From: Sideroxydans sp.
Lineage (GTDB): Bacteria > Pseudomonadota > Gammaproteobacteria > Burkholderiales > Gallionellaceae
Assembly (NCBI GenBank): GCA_030823965.1
Contig: JAVBYP010000284.1
Span: forward strand, 1-14,842
Length of the DNA: 14,842 bases
Direction: 5' to 3'
The translations under genes were made by a program, and so were the position numbers. Of this stretch, positions 1 through 5,286 are shown one piece after another. Positions within the stretch are counted from its first letter, which is position 1. Every line of letters begins with the position of its first letter. The notes beneath the pieces were generated by a model that saw only the letters and a program-made list of their open reading frames with translations, was not told where the DNA came from and did no database searches.

Positions 1-217
1 AGTCCAGGCTCTAACACCCAGACTGATCTCACTCAAAGCGAATTTACTTAATGTATTTTCGTTTAGTGTGAGCTACTACTTTTATGTCTTGAGTCGACTT
101 GCATTCGCCTAAGCGACGCTCGTCTACCTCAACACAATCACCCACACTAATCGATTGTTTTTTATATATTTTTAAAGAACTTTTTACCGCTTTCTTTAAC
201 GCCTCGGCGTCGAAGAG
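1..217 (-). other. Leader region of a ribosomal RNA operon (5' part; 16S gene lies outside the window)
   Basis: Read on the minus strand, this stretch follows a very strong promoter and has the look of a betaproteobacterial 16S rRNA leader. A boxA-like antitermination element, GTTCTTTAAAAA, lies at 180-169. It is followed by an AT-rich spacer and a GATTAGTGTGGGTGATTG segment (about 154-137) that resembles the stretch found after boxA in Burkholderiales rrn leaders. A short inverted repeat, CCTC/GAGG at 202-218, precedes boxA and could be a boxB-like hairpin. The conserved 5' end of 16S rRNA is not reached, so the mature rRNA must start beyond base 1. No open reading frame is credible here. 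The promoter and boxA are seen directly; the rRNA operon is inferred from them. Confidence 0.72.
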
Positions 218-223
218 GTGCGC

Positions 224-251
224 ATTATATAGATGACGAACTTCTCGTCAA
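224..251 (-). promoter_or_regulatory. Strong sigma-70 promoter of the rRNA operon
   Basis: On the minus strand there is TTGACG (251-246), a 16-bp spacer and a perfect TATAAT (229-224), followed by the GC-rich discriminator GCGCACC. Upstream of the -35, at about 253-280, the minus strand is A/T-rich with A-tracts and could serve as an UP element. A near-consensus promoter with a GC-rich discriminator is typical of rRNA promoters under stringent (ppGpp/DksA) control. Transcription would start near 217. Confidence 0.8.
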
Positions 252-310
252 GCGTTTTGTAAAACTTTCTTCACATAAATGTGCGCTCACGCTGAAACCC
301 GCACAAAACG

Positions 311-323
311 TACAATGCGCGCC
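311..323 (+). promoter_or_regulatory. Candidate -10 element and discriminator for tsaD
   Basis: TACAAT (311-316) is followed by GCGCGCC, the same layout as the rRNA and rpmE promoters in this window. No convincing -35 is present at 16-18 bp upstream, so this rests mainly on the -10 and its distance of 33 bp from the proposed GTG start. Confidence 0.4.
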
Positions 324-349
324 TTGTCCATTTGCATCGAAAGTATGTC

Positions 350-1372
350 GTGAAGCTCATATTAGGTATCGAATCTTCATGTGACGAGACGGGCATCGCG
401 CTGTATCACACCGAGCGCGGCCTGCTTGCACACACATTGCATTCTCAGATCGCATTACATAATGAATATGGCGGCGTCGTTCCTGAACTCGCTTCACGCG
501 ACCATGTGCGTTATGCACTGCCTCTGATTCGCAGCGCACTACAAAAGGCAAGCTGCTCATTGAATGACGTCGACACCATCGCATACACGCAAGGCCCCGG
601 CCTCTCTGGTGCACTACTGGTCGGCGCCAGTGTCGCTAGTGCGCTTGCCTATACATTAGATGTTCCAACCATCGGCGTTCACCACTTAGAAGGACATCTG
701 CTTTCACCCCTGCTATCCGATCCTGCGCCGCAGTTTCCCTTCGTCGCACTACTGGTATCGGGCGGGCATACACAACTGATGCGCGTGGATGGTGTCGGCC
801 ATTATGAGTTACTCGGCGAGTCCATCGACGATGCTGCAGGAGAAGCTTTCGATAAGAGCGCCAAATTGTTGGGCTTGGAGTATCCCGGCGGTGCGTTGCT
901 ATCCAGGCTGGCGCAACGCGGCACCCCCGGCAGGTTCAAACTACCGCGACCCATGTTGCACAGTGGCGACCTTGATTTTAGCTTCAGCGGATTGAAGACC
1001 GCCGTACTGACACTCTCGCAACAAAATGAACTAGATGAACAGACCCGCGCAGACATCGCCCATGCAGCACAAGAGGCGATCGTGGATGTGTTGGCACAAA
1101 AAGCCTTAACTGCGCTTGGTCAAACCGGATTGGATCAACTCGTGATCGCGGGTGGGGTAGGAGCGAACCAAGCATTGCGCAACCGCCTACATAAAGACAT
1201 AAGCAAACGTGGCGGCACCGTGTTCTACCCTGATTTGGAATTTTGCACCGACAACGGCGCGATGATCGCCTTCGCAGGCGCGATGCGTTTGCAACATCAA
1301 GATGCGCAGCACGGCTATCGCTTCAACGTGAAGCCGCGCTGGGATCTGCAAGAGCTCAATTACGCGGACTGA
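350..1372 (+). CDS. tsaD: tRNA N6-adenosine threonylcarbamoyltransferase TsaD
   Basis: TsaD transfers the threonylcarbamoyl group from threonylcarbamoyl-AMP to A37 of ANN-decoding tRNAs to make t6A, working in the cytoplasm with TsaB and TsaE. The product is 340 residues, the usual length. It opens with [10 protein letters not shown] (6-15), carries the HLEGH metal-binding motif (His112 and His116), SGGHTQL (137-143), a [10 protein letters not shown] segment (209-218), and the third metal ligand Asp301 in [10 protein letters not shown] chose GTG at 350 because it gives the family-standard MKLILGIE start and has GAAAG a few bases upstream. A TTG at 332 would add six residues with no better ribosome-binding site. 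The gene is read away from the rRNA promoter, and its last 13 bases overlap the end of plsY on the other strand. Family assignment is firm; only the start is open. Confidence 0.97.
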   Translation: MKLILGIESSCDETGIALYHTERGLLAHTLHSQIALHNEYGGVVPELASRDHVRYALPLIRSALQKASCSLNDVDTIAYTQGPGLSGALLVGASVASALAYTLDVPTIGVHHLEGHLLSPLLSDPAPQFPFVALLVSGGHTQLMRVDGVGHYELLGESIDDAAGEAFDKSAKLLGLEYPGGALLSRLAQRGTPGRFKLPRPMLHSGDLDFSFSGLKTAVLTLSQQNELDEQTRADIAHAAQEAIVDVLAQKALTALGQTGLDQLVIAGGVGANQALRNRLHKDISKRGGTVFYPDLEFCTDNGAMIAFAGAMRLQHQDAQHGYRFNVKPRWDLQELNYAD

Positions 1373-1980
1373 GGCTCTTTCTTTTTGCTGCCGATCTTGC
1401 TTTCCTTGCCCGTCATCAGATTCTGGATATTGTTCTTATGTCGCCAGATCAACAGCATCGACATGATCGCCGTTGCAAATACGAGCTCAGGCCTCAATTG
1501 GAACAGCATGGCATAAACAGGTGCCGCTATCGCCGCAACCAGAGCGGAGAGCGAGGAATAGCGGAACACGACCGCCACCAACAACCAAGTACCTAGCACT
1601 GCCAAACCCATCCAGCCGCTCAATGCCAGCAGCACACCTAAAGCGGTTGCGACACCTTTTCCACCTTGGAATTTAAGGAAGATAGGGAATACATGACCAA
1701 GGAATACCGCCAGCGCCACTAAAGCGACCATCAACAGACCATCACCATTGTGAGGTGCGAACTTAATGGCAAGGAACACTGCCAACCAGCCTTTGGCAAC
1801 GTCGCCCAACAATGTGAGCACCGCCGCCGCCTTCTTGCCGCTACGCAACACATTGGTCGCGCCGGGATTGCCCGAACCGTAAGTACGGGGATCCGCGAGG
1901 CCGAACGCCTTGCTCATCAACACTGCGAACGAGACCGAACCAAGTAGATAGGCACACACAACAAAGATAAGAGTAGTCAT
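1360..1980 (-). CDS. plsY: Glycerol-3-phosphate acyltransferase PlsY
   Basis: PlsY is an inner-membrane enzyme that moves an acyl group from acyl-phosphate (made by PlsX) to glycerol-3-phosphate, giving lysophosphatidic acid, the first step of phospholipid synthesis. The 206-residue protein is very hydrophobic, consistent with the family's multi-helix membrane fold. All family motifs are present: GSVSFAV (14-20), SGNPGATNV (36-44), GDVAKG (59-64), [18 protein letters not shown] (98-115), and RHKNNIQNL near 180-188. The C-terminal tail is lysine-rich. The ATG at 1980 has an AAGG ribosome-binding site 8 bp upstream. The gene ends inside the 3' end of convergent tsaD and diverges from folB. The tsaD/plsY/folB neighbourhood is also found in enterobacteria, which supports the calls. 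Confidence 0.97.
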   Translation of the reverse strand: MTTLIFVVCAYLLGSVSFAVLMSKAFGLADPRTYGSGNPGATNVLRSGKKAAAVLTLLGDVAKGWLAVFLAIKFAPHNGDGLLMVALVALAVFLGHVFPIFLKFQGGKGVATALGVLLALSGWMGLAVLGTWLLVAVVFRYSSLSALVAAIAAPVYAMLFQLRPELVFATAIMSMLLIWRHKNNIQNLMTGKESKIGSKKKEPQSA

Positions 1981-1991
1981 CTGTATTACCT

Positions 1992-1997
1992 TAAAAT
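1992..1997 (+). promoter_or_regulatory. Candidate -10 element for folB
   Basis: TAAAAT is followed by GCG, matching the -10/discriminator pattern of other promoters in the window. No good -35 is visible 16-18 bp upstream, where the end of plsY's coding sequence lies. It overlaps the ribosome-binding site of plsY on the other strand. Predicted transcription would start near 2004, leaving a leader of about 55 bases before folB. Confidence 0.35.
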
Positions 1998-2010
1998 GCG
2001 AAAGCGCCGC

Positions 2011-2039
2011 ATTCTACTTGAATGCGTTATCACCACCAA
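2011..2039 (-). promoter_or_regulatory. Candidate promoter for plsY
   Basis: On the minus strand TTGGTG (2039-2034), a 17-bp spacer and TAGAAT (2016-2011) are followed by the GC-rich discriminator GCGGCGC. Transcription would start near 2004, about 24 bases before the plsY ATG. It faces the folB -10 element. Confidence 0.5.
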
Positions 2040-2058
2040 ACAGCTGAAACGCCTCGAT

Positions 2059-2415
2059 ATGGACATCATCTTCATCCGCGAACTCAAAGTCGTCACCCTC
2101 ATCGGCATCTATGAACGCGAGAAACGCGTCCCACAGACATTGCAACTCGACTTGGAGATCGCACTGCCGAACAGCCGCGCCTGCCAGAGTGACGATATCA
2201 ACGACGCACTGGACTACGCACAAGTCGCGCAACACATCCAAACCGTATTGAGCGAAGGCCATTTCTCTTTACTGGAGACTTTGGCCGAACACATCGCCCA
2301 GATCATCCTCAAGGACTTCAATGCTCCATGGGTCAAAGTCAGCGTCGCTAAATTGCAGGCCATCCGCAACTGCAAGATGGTTGGGATCAGCATAGAACGT
2401 GGGCAGGCTGTGTAG
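2059..2415 (+). CDS. folB: Dihydroneopterin aldolase FolB
   Basis: FolB cleaves 7,8-dihydroneopterin to 6-hydroxymethyl-7,8-dihydropterin and glycolaldehyde in folate synthesis, as a cytosolic oligomer. The 118-residue product matches the family length and the E. coli protein along its whole course: MDIIFIRELKVVTLIGIY at the start, the SDDINDALDYAQVA segment with Tyr53, the LLETLAE segment with Glu73, and SVAKLQAI with the predicted catalytic Lys98, ending in IERG. The residue after the lysine is Leu rather than the common Pro. I chose ATG 2059 because it is the standard FolB start; an in-frame ATG at 1996 would add 21 residues unlike anything in the family. The ribosome-binding site is weak. 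The gene diverges from plsY. Confidence 0.95.
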   Translation: MDIIFIRELKVVTLIGIYEREKRVPQTLQLDLEIALPNSRACQSDDINDALDYAQVAQHIQTVLSEGHFSLLETLAEHIAQIILKDFNAPWVKVSVAKLQAIRNCKMVGISIERGQAV

Positions 2416-2449
2416 CTCATCAATCAAAATATATAGGCCATTTTTCACC

Positions 2450-2478
2450 TTGACAGCCTAATTACACCTAGTTACGGT
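2450..2478 (+). promoter_or_regulatory. Promoter of the outer-membrane protein gene
   Basis: A perfect TTGACA (2450-2455) is followed after 17 bp by TACGGT (2473-2478), a poor -10. A consensus -35 with a weak -10 would fit a promoter helped by an activator, though no operator can be named. The start would be near 2485, 30 bases before the ATG. Confidence 0.5.
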
Positions 2479-2514
2479 GGTGCCAAAATAATTAAACTGA
2501 AAGGGAGATGCGGA

Positions 2515-3159
2515 ATGGCGTTTGATAGATTGTGTGTTGCCTTTATATTTTTTTCATTAGCTCTGCCGGCTCACGCCGCCAACCGAAACGCTAACAAGCA
2601 CAATTCTTATATCGCAATAAATGCAGGCCTTTCCAATTCTGTCGGAACCTGCGCATCCTCATTGTCCACCAATGCAACATGCACTGAAAAAGACAAGGTA
2701 TATCGCCTAGGATACGGCTATCGATTCACCCCCAACTGGGGAATGGAAATCAGTTACGGTGATTTTGGGCAAGCACGAGAGTGGGGAACACTTGCTGCCA
2801 CCCCAGCAGGAGTGCCGGGAAGCGGTCCTATCCCTTATGTATGGACATGGGGTGCTATTGGATGGGAAATCGCAGGCACCGGTACATTACACATAAGCGA
2901 CTCGCTATCATTAACGGGTAAACTCGGCGTCTTGAATTCCAATGCAGGAACTGAAATATCAGTTACCACAAGCACCAACGAAATATGGCACGCCGTTGTT
3001 CATGAGTACAACAATAGTGTTAGCTCAGGCCTAGGTCTGCAGTACGACGTTAATCAGGACTTTGCCCTACGTCTACAACACGAAAATTTTGGGAAGCTAG
3101 GGACTGCTTCAAAAATCAAAGTGAGTGCTACTTGGGCCGGATTACTCCTGAAATTCTAA
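2515..3159 (+). CDS. Small outer-membrane beta-barrel protein (OmpA/OmpW-like porin fold)
   Basis: This 214-residue protein has an N-terminal signal peptide with a hydrophobic core (about 7-18) and a good signal peptidase I site after Ala21 (AHA|AN). The rest alternates short amphipathic strands with loops: an opening SYIAINAGLS strand, YRLGYGYRFTPNWGMEISYGDF (63-84), GKLGVLNS, SSGLGLQYDVNQDFALRLQHE (170-190), and a final strand ending in LLLKF. A C-terminal phenylalanine is the usual BAM recognition signal. This resembles eight-stranded barrels of the outer-membrane beta-barrel type seen with OmpA/OmpW families. Cys46 and Cys56 sit in what would be an early external loop and could form a disulphide. 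A strong AAGGGAGA ribosome-binding site lies 6 bp before the ATG. Base use looks more AT-rich than its neighbours. Localisation is well supported; no specific substrate or role can be read from the sequence. Confidence 0.8.
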   Translation: MAFDRLCVAFIFFSLALPAHAANRNANKHNSYIAINAGLSNSVGTCASSLSTNATCTEKDKVYRLGYGYRFTPNWGMEISYGDFGQAREWGTLAATPAGVPGSGPIPYVWTWGAIGWEIAGTGTLHISDSLSLTGKLGVLNSNAGTEISVTTSTNEIWHAVVHEYNNSVSSGLGLQYDVNQDFALRLQHENFGKLGTASKIKVSATWAGLLLKF

Positions 3160-3194
3160 TCTGAGCCCCTGTTTTAGCGCCCACAACAAAGAAT

Positions 3195-3223
3195 TTGCCC
3201 AACCCCCTCTTTTTATGGATAAT
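3195..3223 (+). promoter_or_regulatory. Promoter of rpmE
   Basis: TTGCCC (3195-3200), a 17-bp spacer and GATAAT (3218-3223) are followed by the GC-rich discriminator GCGCGCC, as expected for a growth-rate-regulated ribosomal protein gene. The predicted leader of about 58 bases contains a small perfect hairpin, ACGG-TAT-CCGT, at 3235-3245. Confidence 0.7.
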
Positions 3224-3287
3224 GCGCGCCCTTAACGGTATCCGTGCGCGTACAACCGCCGCGCCCAACTTTAGTCAGGAACACAAA

Positions 3288-3509
3288 ATGAGAGCAGACA
3301 TCCATCCAGCATACGCCGACGTTGCAGTCACTTGCAGCTGTGGCAACAAGTTCACCACCCGTTCTACATTGGGCAAACCGACATTGCACGTCGAAGTCTG
3401 CTCCGAGTGCCATCCGTTCTACACAGGCACACAGAAGATCGTGGATACCGCAGGTCGTATCGAGAAGTTCAACAACAAGTACAAGACCGGCGCTAAAGCA
3501 GCGGCTTGA
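3288..3509 (+). CDS. rpmE: 50S ribosomal protein L31 (zinc-binding type)
   Basis: L31 sits on the large subunit near the central protuberance and bridges to the 30S head. The 73-residue product has the typical start [18 protein letters not shown], the TTRSTLGK segment, and [26 protein letters not shown]. Cys16, Cys18, Cys38 and Cys41 form the zinc-binding CxC...CxxC set, so this is the zinc-carrying C+ paralogue rather than the zinc-free form induced by Zur. The ATG at 3288 is preceded by AGGA seven bases upstream; an in-frame TTG at 3195 lies inside the promoter and is rejected. The tail is Ala/Lys-rich. It is a single-gene unit with its own promoter and terminator. Confidence 0.97.
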   Translation: MRADIHPAYADVAVTCSCGNKFTTRSTLGKPTLHVEVCSECHPFYTGTQKIVDTAGRIEKFNNKYKTGAKAAA

Positions 3510-3533
3510 TAGTTGGCGAATAGGCATTAAGAT

Positions 3534-3562
3534 AAAGGCAGCGTTGGCTGCCTTTTTCTTTT
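3534..3562 (+). terminator. Intrinsic terminator of rpmE
   Basis: AAAGGCAGC (3534-3542) pairs perfectly with GCTGCCTTT (3547-3555) around a GTTG loop and is followed by TTCTTTT. It lies 24 bases after the rpmE stop codon. Confidence 0.93.
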
Positions 3563-3703
3563 GGGTACCTCTAAAAATCCAAATTTCGTCGCAATACTGC
3601 GTTGCTCACAAAAAATGACTCCTTACATATCAAACATATGCTGCGTCGTAATTTTTTGTTCGCGCCTTGTCTTGCTTAGAACTTTGAATTTTTAGAAGCA
3701 CCC
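3563..3703. repeat. Long imperfect palindromic repeat element A (141 bp)
   Basis: The two ends are imperfect inverted copies: GGGTACCTCTAAAAATCCAA at the left matches the reverse complement of the right end, GGGTGCTTCTAAAAATTCAA, with four mismatches in 20. The symmetry continues inward: a run of A at 3609-3615 mirrors a run of T at 3651-3657, and the exact centre is CATAT-CAAAC-ATATG (3626-3640). The midpoint of the ends and of the core coincide at 3633. There is no transposase frame. The layout is that of a REP-like or MITE-like element. It abuts the rpmE terminator on one side and stops 18 bp before the M48 gene on the other. I believe similar elements recur in betaproteobacterial intergenic DNA, but that is memory and not checked. 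Confidence 0.75.
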
Positions 3704-3721
3704 ATTTTGTGGAACGAACCC

Positions 3722-5152
3722 ATGAACAAGACACTTCCGATACTCCTCATCACCTGTTTTGCGATGACCTTCACGGGTTGCGCTCGCAACCCCGTCTCCG
3801 GCAAACAGGATTTCGTGATGATGTCGGAATCGCAAGAGATCAGCCTCGGACGTAATGCGGATGTCGATGTACGCAAGCAATACAAGGTGTACGACAATCC
3901 CGCCCTGCAAAGTTATGTGAACCGCGTGGGGCAAGCTGTCGCCAAGAACAGCCATCGCCCCAATCTGAACTACCGCTTCACCGTACTCGATTCGCCGGAG
4001 ATCAACGCCTTCGCATTGCCCGGTGGCTACATCTACGTCACACGCGGCATCATGGCGTATCTCAATTCGGAAGCAGAATTGGCTGCTGTGTTGGGGCATG
4101 AAGTAGGACACGTCACTGCACGTCATGGCGTGCGTCAACAAAGCGCCTCTCAAGCAACTGGCCTTGGCATCTCGCTCGCCTCCATCTTTGTACCCGGACT
4201 TTCGACGCAAGCAGGAAGTGACATCGCCAATCTACTCAGTGGCGCATTGCTCTCTGGATATGGGCGCGATCACGAACTGGAAGCGGACCGCCTTGGCGCG
4301 CAATATCTGGCGCGCACCTCTTATGATCCGCAAGCGATGATTCGTGTCGTGGGCGTCTTGAAGAACCAAGAACTGTTCGATGCTGAACTCGCCAAACAAG
4401 AAGGACGTGAACCGCGCCGCTACCACGGCACCTTCGCCACCCACCCCGATAACGACACTCGCTTCAGACAAGTCGTAGGCGAAGCATCCAATCTCAAAGT
4501 GAATAACCCGCTCGAAGGCAAGCCCGAGTACCAAAAACAAACGGATGGATTGGCCTTCAATGACAGCGTGGATGAAGGAGTGGTACGCAACAACCGATTC
4601 ACCCATCGCGACCTCGGGATCGCACTGGATTTTCCTCCTCAATGGAGCGTCAAGAATTCGCCCACCCAACTCATTGCGATCAATCCAACGAATGACGCTG
4701 CGCTTGAATTGAAGGTGGATGGCAAACCTTCAGGTACACCGCCCGAGTATGCACGCCGGCTGTCTGGTAGCTCAGCCACTATCGAGTCACTGACCATCGA
4801 GAAGTCATCAGCCGCTATCGCCAGCACCAGCAAGTTAGAGTTAGGCGTCATTTATCTAGATGGCAAAGCATTCCTGCTGCAAGGAACCGCAAAGACAGAG
4901 CCCGTCTTGTCCGCCCATCGAGCGCTGATGAAAGCTAGCATGCGCAGCTTCCACGCCCTCACCCCCGAGGAACGCAAAGCGATCAAACCGCTCACGATCA
5001 AACTTACCTCGGCAAAGACGGGAGACACCTATGCCAAACTTGCACTGAATTCACCACTCGGCAAAAATGCTGAAAAATATCTGCGTCTTATCAATGCGCA
5101 GTATCCTCAAGGCGAACCTGCCTTAGGACAAACCATCAAGATCATCGAATGA
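3722..5152 (+). CDS. M48 family zinc metalloprotease, lipoprotein
   Basis: The 476-residue protein begins with a lipoprotein signal peptide whose lipobox ends at Cys20 (TFTGC), so it is probably membrane-anchored and periplasmic. The M48 catalytic core follows: an SPEINAFALPGGYIYVTRG segment (91-109), the zinc site HEVGH (126-130), and HELEAD (184-189), where Glu187 is the likely third zinc ligand. Low-complexity Ser/Gly/Ala helices sit between these, as in BepA/LoiP-type proteases that handle outer-membrane proteins. From about residue 270 a second domain follows, ending in a region (about 415-476) rich in Lys and Leu with a GDTYAKLA segment. The ATG at 3722 has GGA eight to ten bases upstream; a TTG 15 bases earlier would spoil the signal peptide start. 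Repeat elements lie on both sides. The protease class is firm; the substrate is unknown, although outer-membrane quality control is a fair guess from the family. Confidence 0.9.
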   Translation: MNKTLPILLITCFAMTFTGCARNPVSGKQDFVMMSESQEISLGRNADVDVRKQYKVYDNPALQSYVNRVGQAVAKNSHRPNLNYRFTVLDSPEINAFALPGGYIYVTRGIMAYLNSEAELAAVLGHEVGHVTARHGVRQQSASQATGLGISLASIFVPGLSTQAGSDIANLLSGALLSGYGRDHELEADRLGAQYLARTSYDPQAMIRVVGVLKNQELFDAELAKQEGREPRRYHGTFATHPDNDTRFRQVVGEASNLKVNNPLEGKPEYQKQTDGLAFNDSVDEGVVRNNRFTHRDLGIALDFPPQWSVKNSPTQLIAINPTNDAALELKVDGKPSGTPPEYARRLSGSSATIESLTIEKSSAAIASTSKLELGVIYLDGKAFLLQGTAKTEPVLSAHRALMKASMRSFHALTPEERKAIKPLTIKLTSAKTGDTYAKLALNSPLGKNAEKYLRLINAQYPQGEPALGQTIKIIE

Positions 5153-5162
5153 ATATCCATAG

Positions 5163-5282
5163 AAAACCAGAAATTCGGGATGCAGCGCAAGGCGCACGGA
5201 GCGGAGAAACCGCAATGTACGCGTTTGTACATGAGGATTTCGAGCACCGCGCAACGCCGCGATGCGCCCGAAGGATGGTTTT
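5163..5282. repeat. Long imperfect palindromic repeat element B (120 bp)
   Basis: The outer ends are AAAACCA (5163-5169) and TGGTTTT (5276-5282), with TTCGGG (5174-5179) and CCCGAA (5267-5272) just inside. The core is a perfect palindrome, ATGTAC-GCGTTT-GTACAT (5215-5232), flanked by GAAACCGCA and TGAGGATTTC, which also mirror each other imperfectly. Transcribed RNA would fold into one long stem. The sequence is unrelated to element A upstream. It fills almost the whole gap between the M48 gene and the glycosyltransferase gene. This style of element, with a short ATGTAC core, is familiar to me from betaproteobacterial intergenic regions; copy number here cannot be judged from one window. Confidence 0.72.
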
Positions 5283-5286
5283 ATAA

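Noticed and set aside
1..60. 5' end of 16S rRNA inside the window
   Set aside because: The conserved 16S start (AGAGTTTGATC type) is absent on the minus strand; only leader sequence is seen.
1996..2058. A 21-residue N-terminal extension of FolB
   Set aside because: It has no similarity to the family and overlaps the predicted promoter region; the internal ATG gives the standard start.
3195..3287. An N-terminal extension of L31 from a TTG start
   Set aside because: The extension lies in the promoter and leader and does not resemble L31; the ATG at 3288 has a good ribosome-binding site and the standard start.
3692..4210. A 172-codon open frame on the minus strand
   Set aside because: It is antisense to the M48 gene's signal peptide and catalytic core, and would extend into repeat element A.
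4232..4669. A 145-codon open frame on the minus strand
   Set aside because: Antisense to the M48 gene, whose zinc motifs make it the real one; no independent signals.
3563..5282. Composite transposon around the M48 gene
   Set aside because: The two flanking elements are unrelated to each other, neither encodes a transposase and no target-site duplication is apparent.
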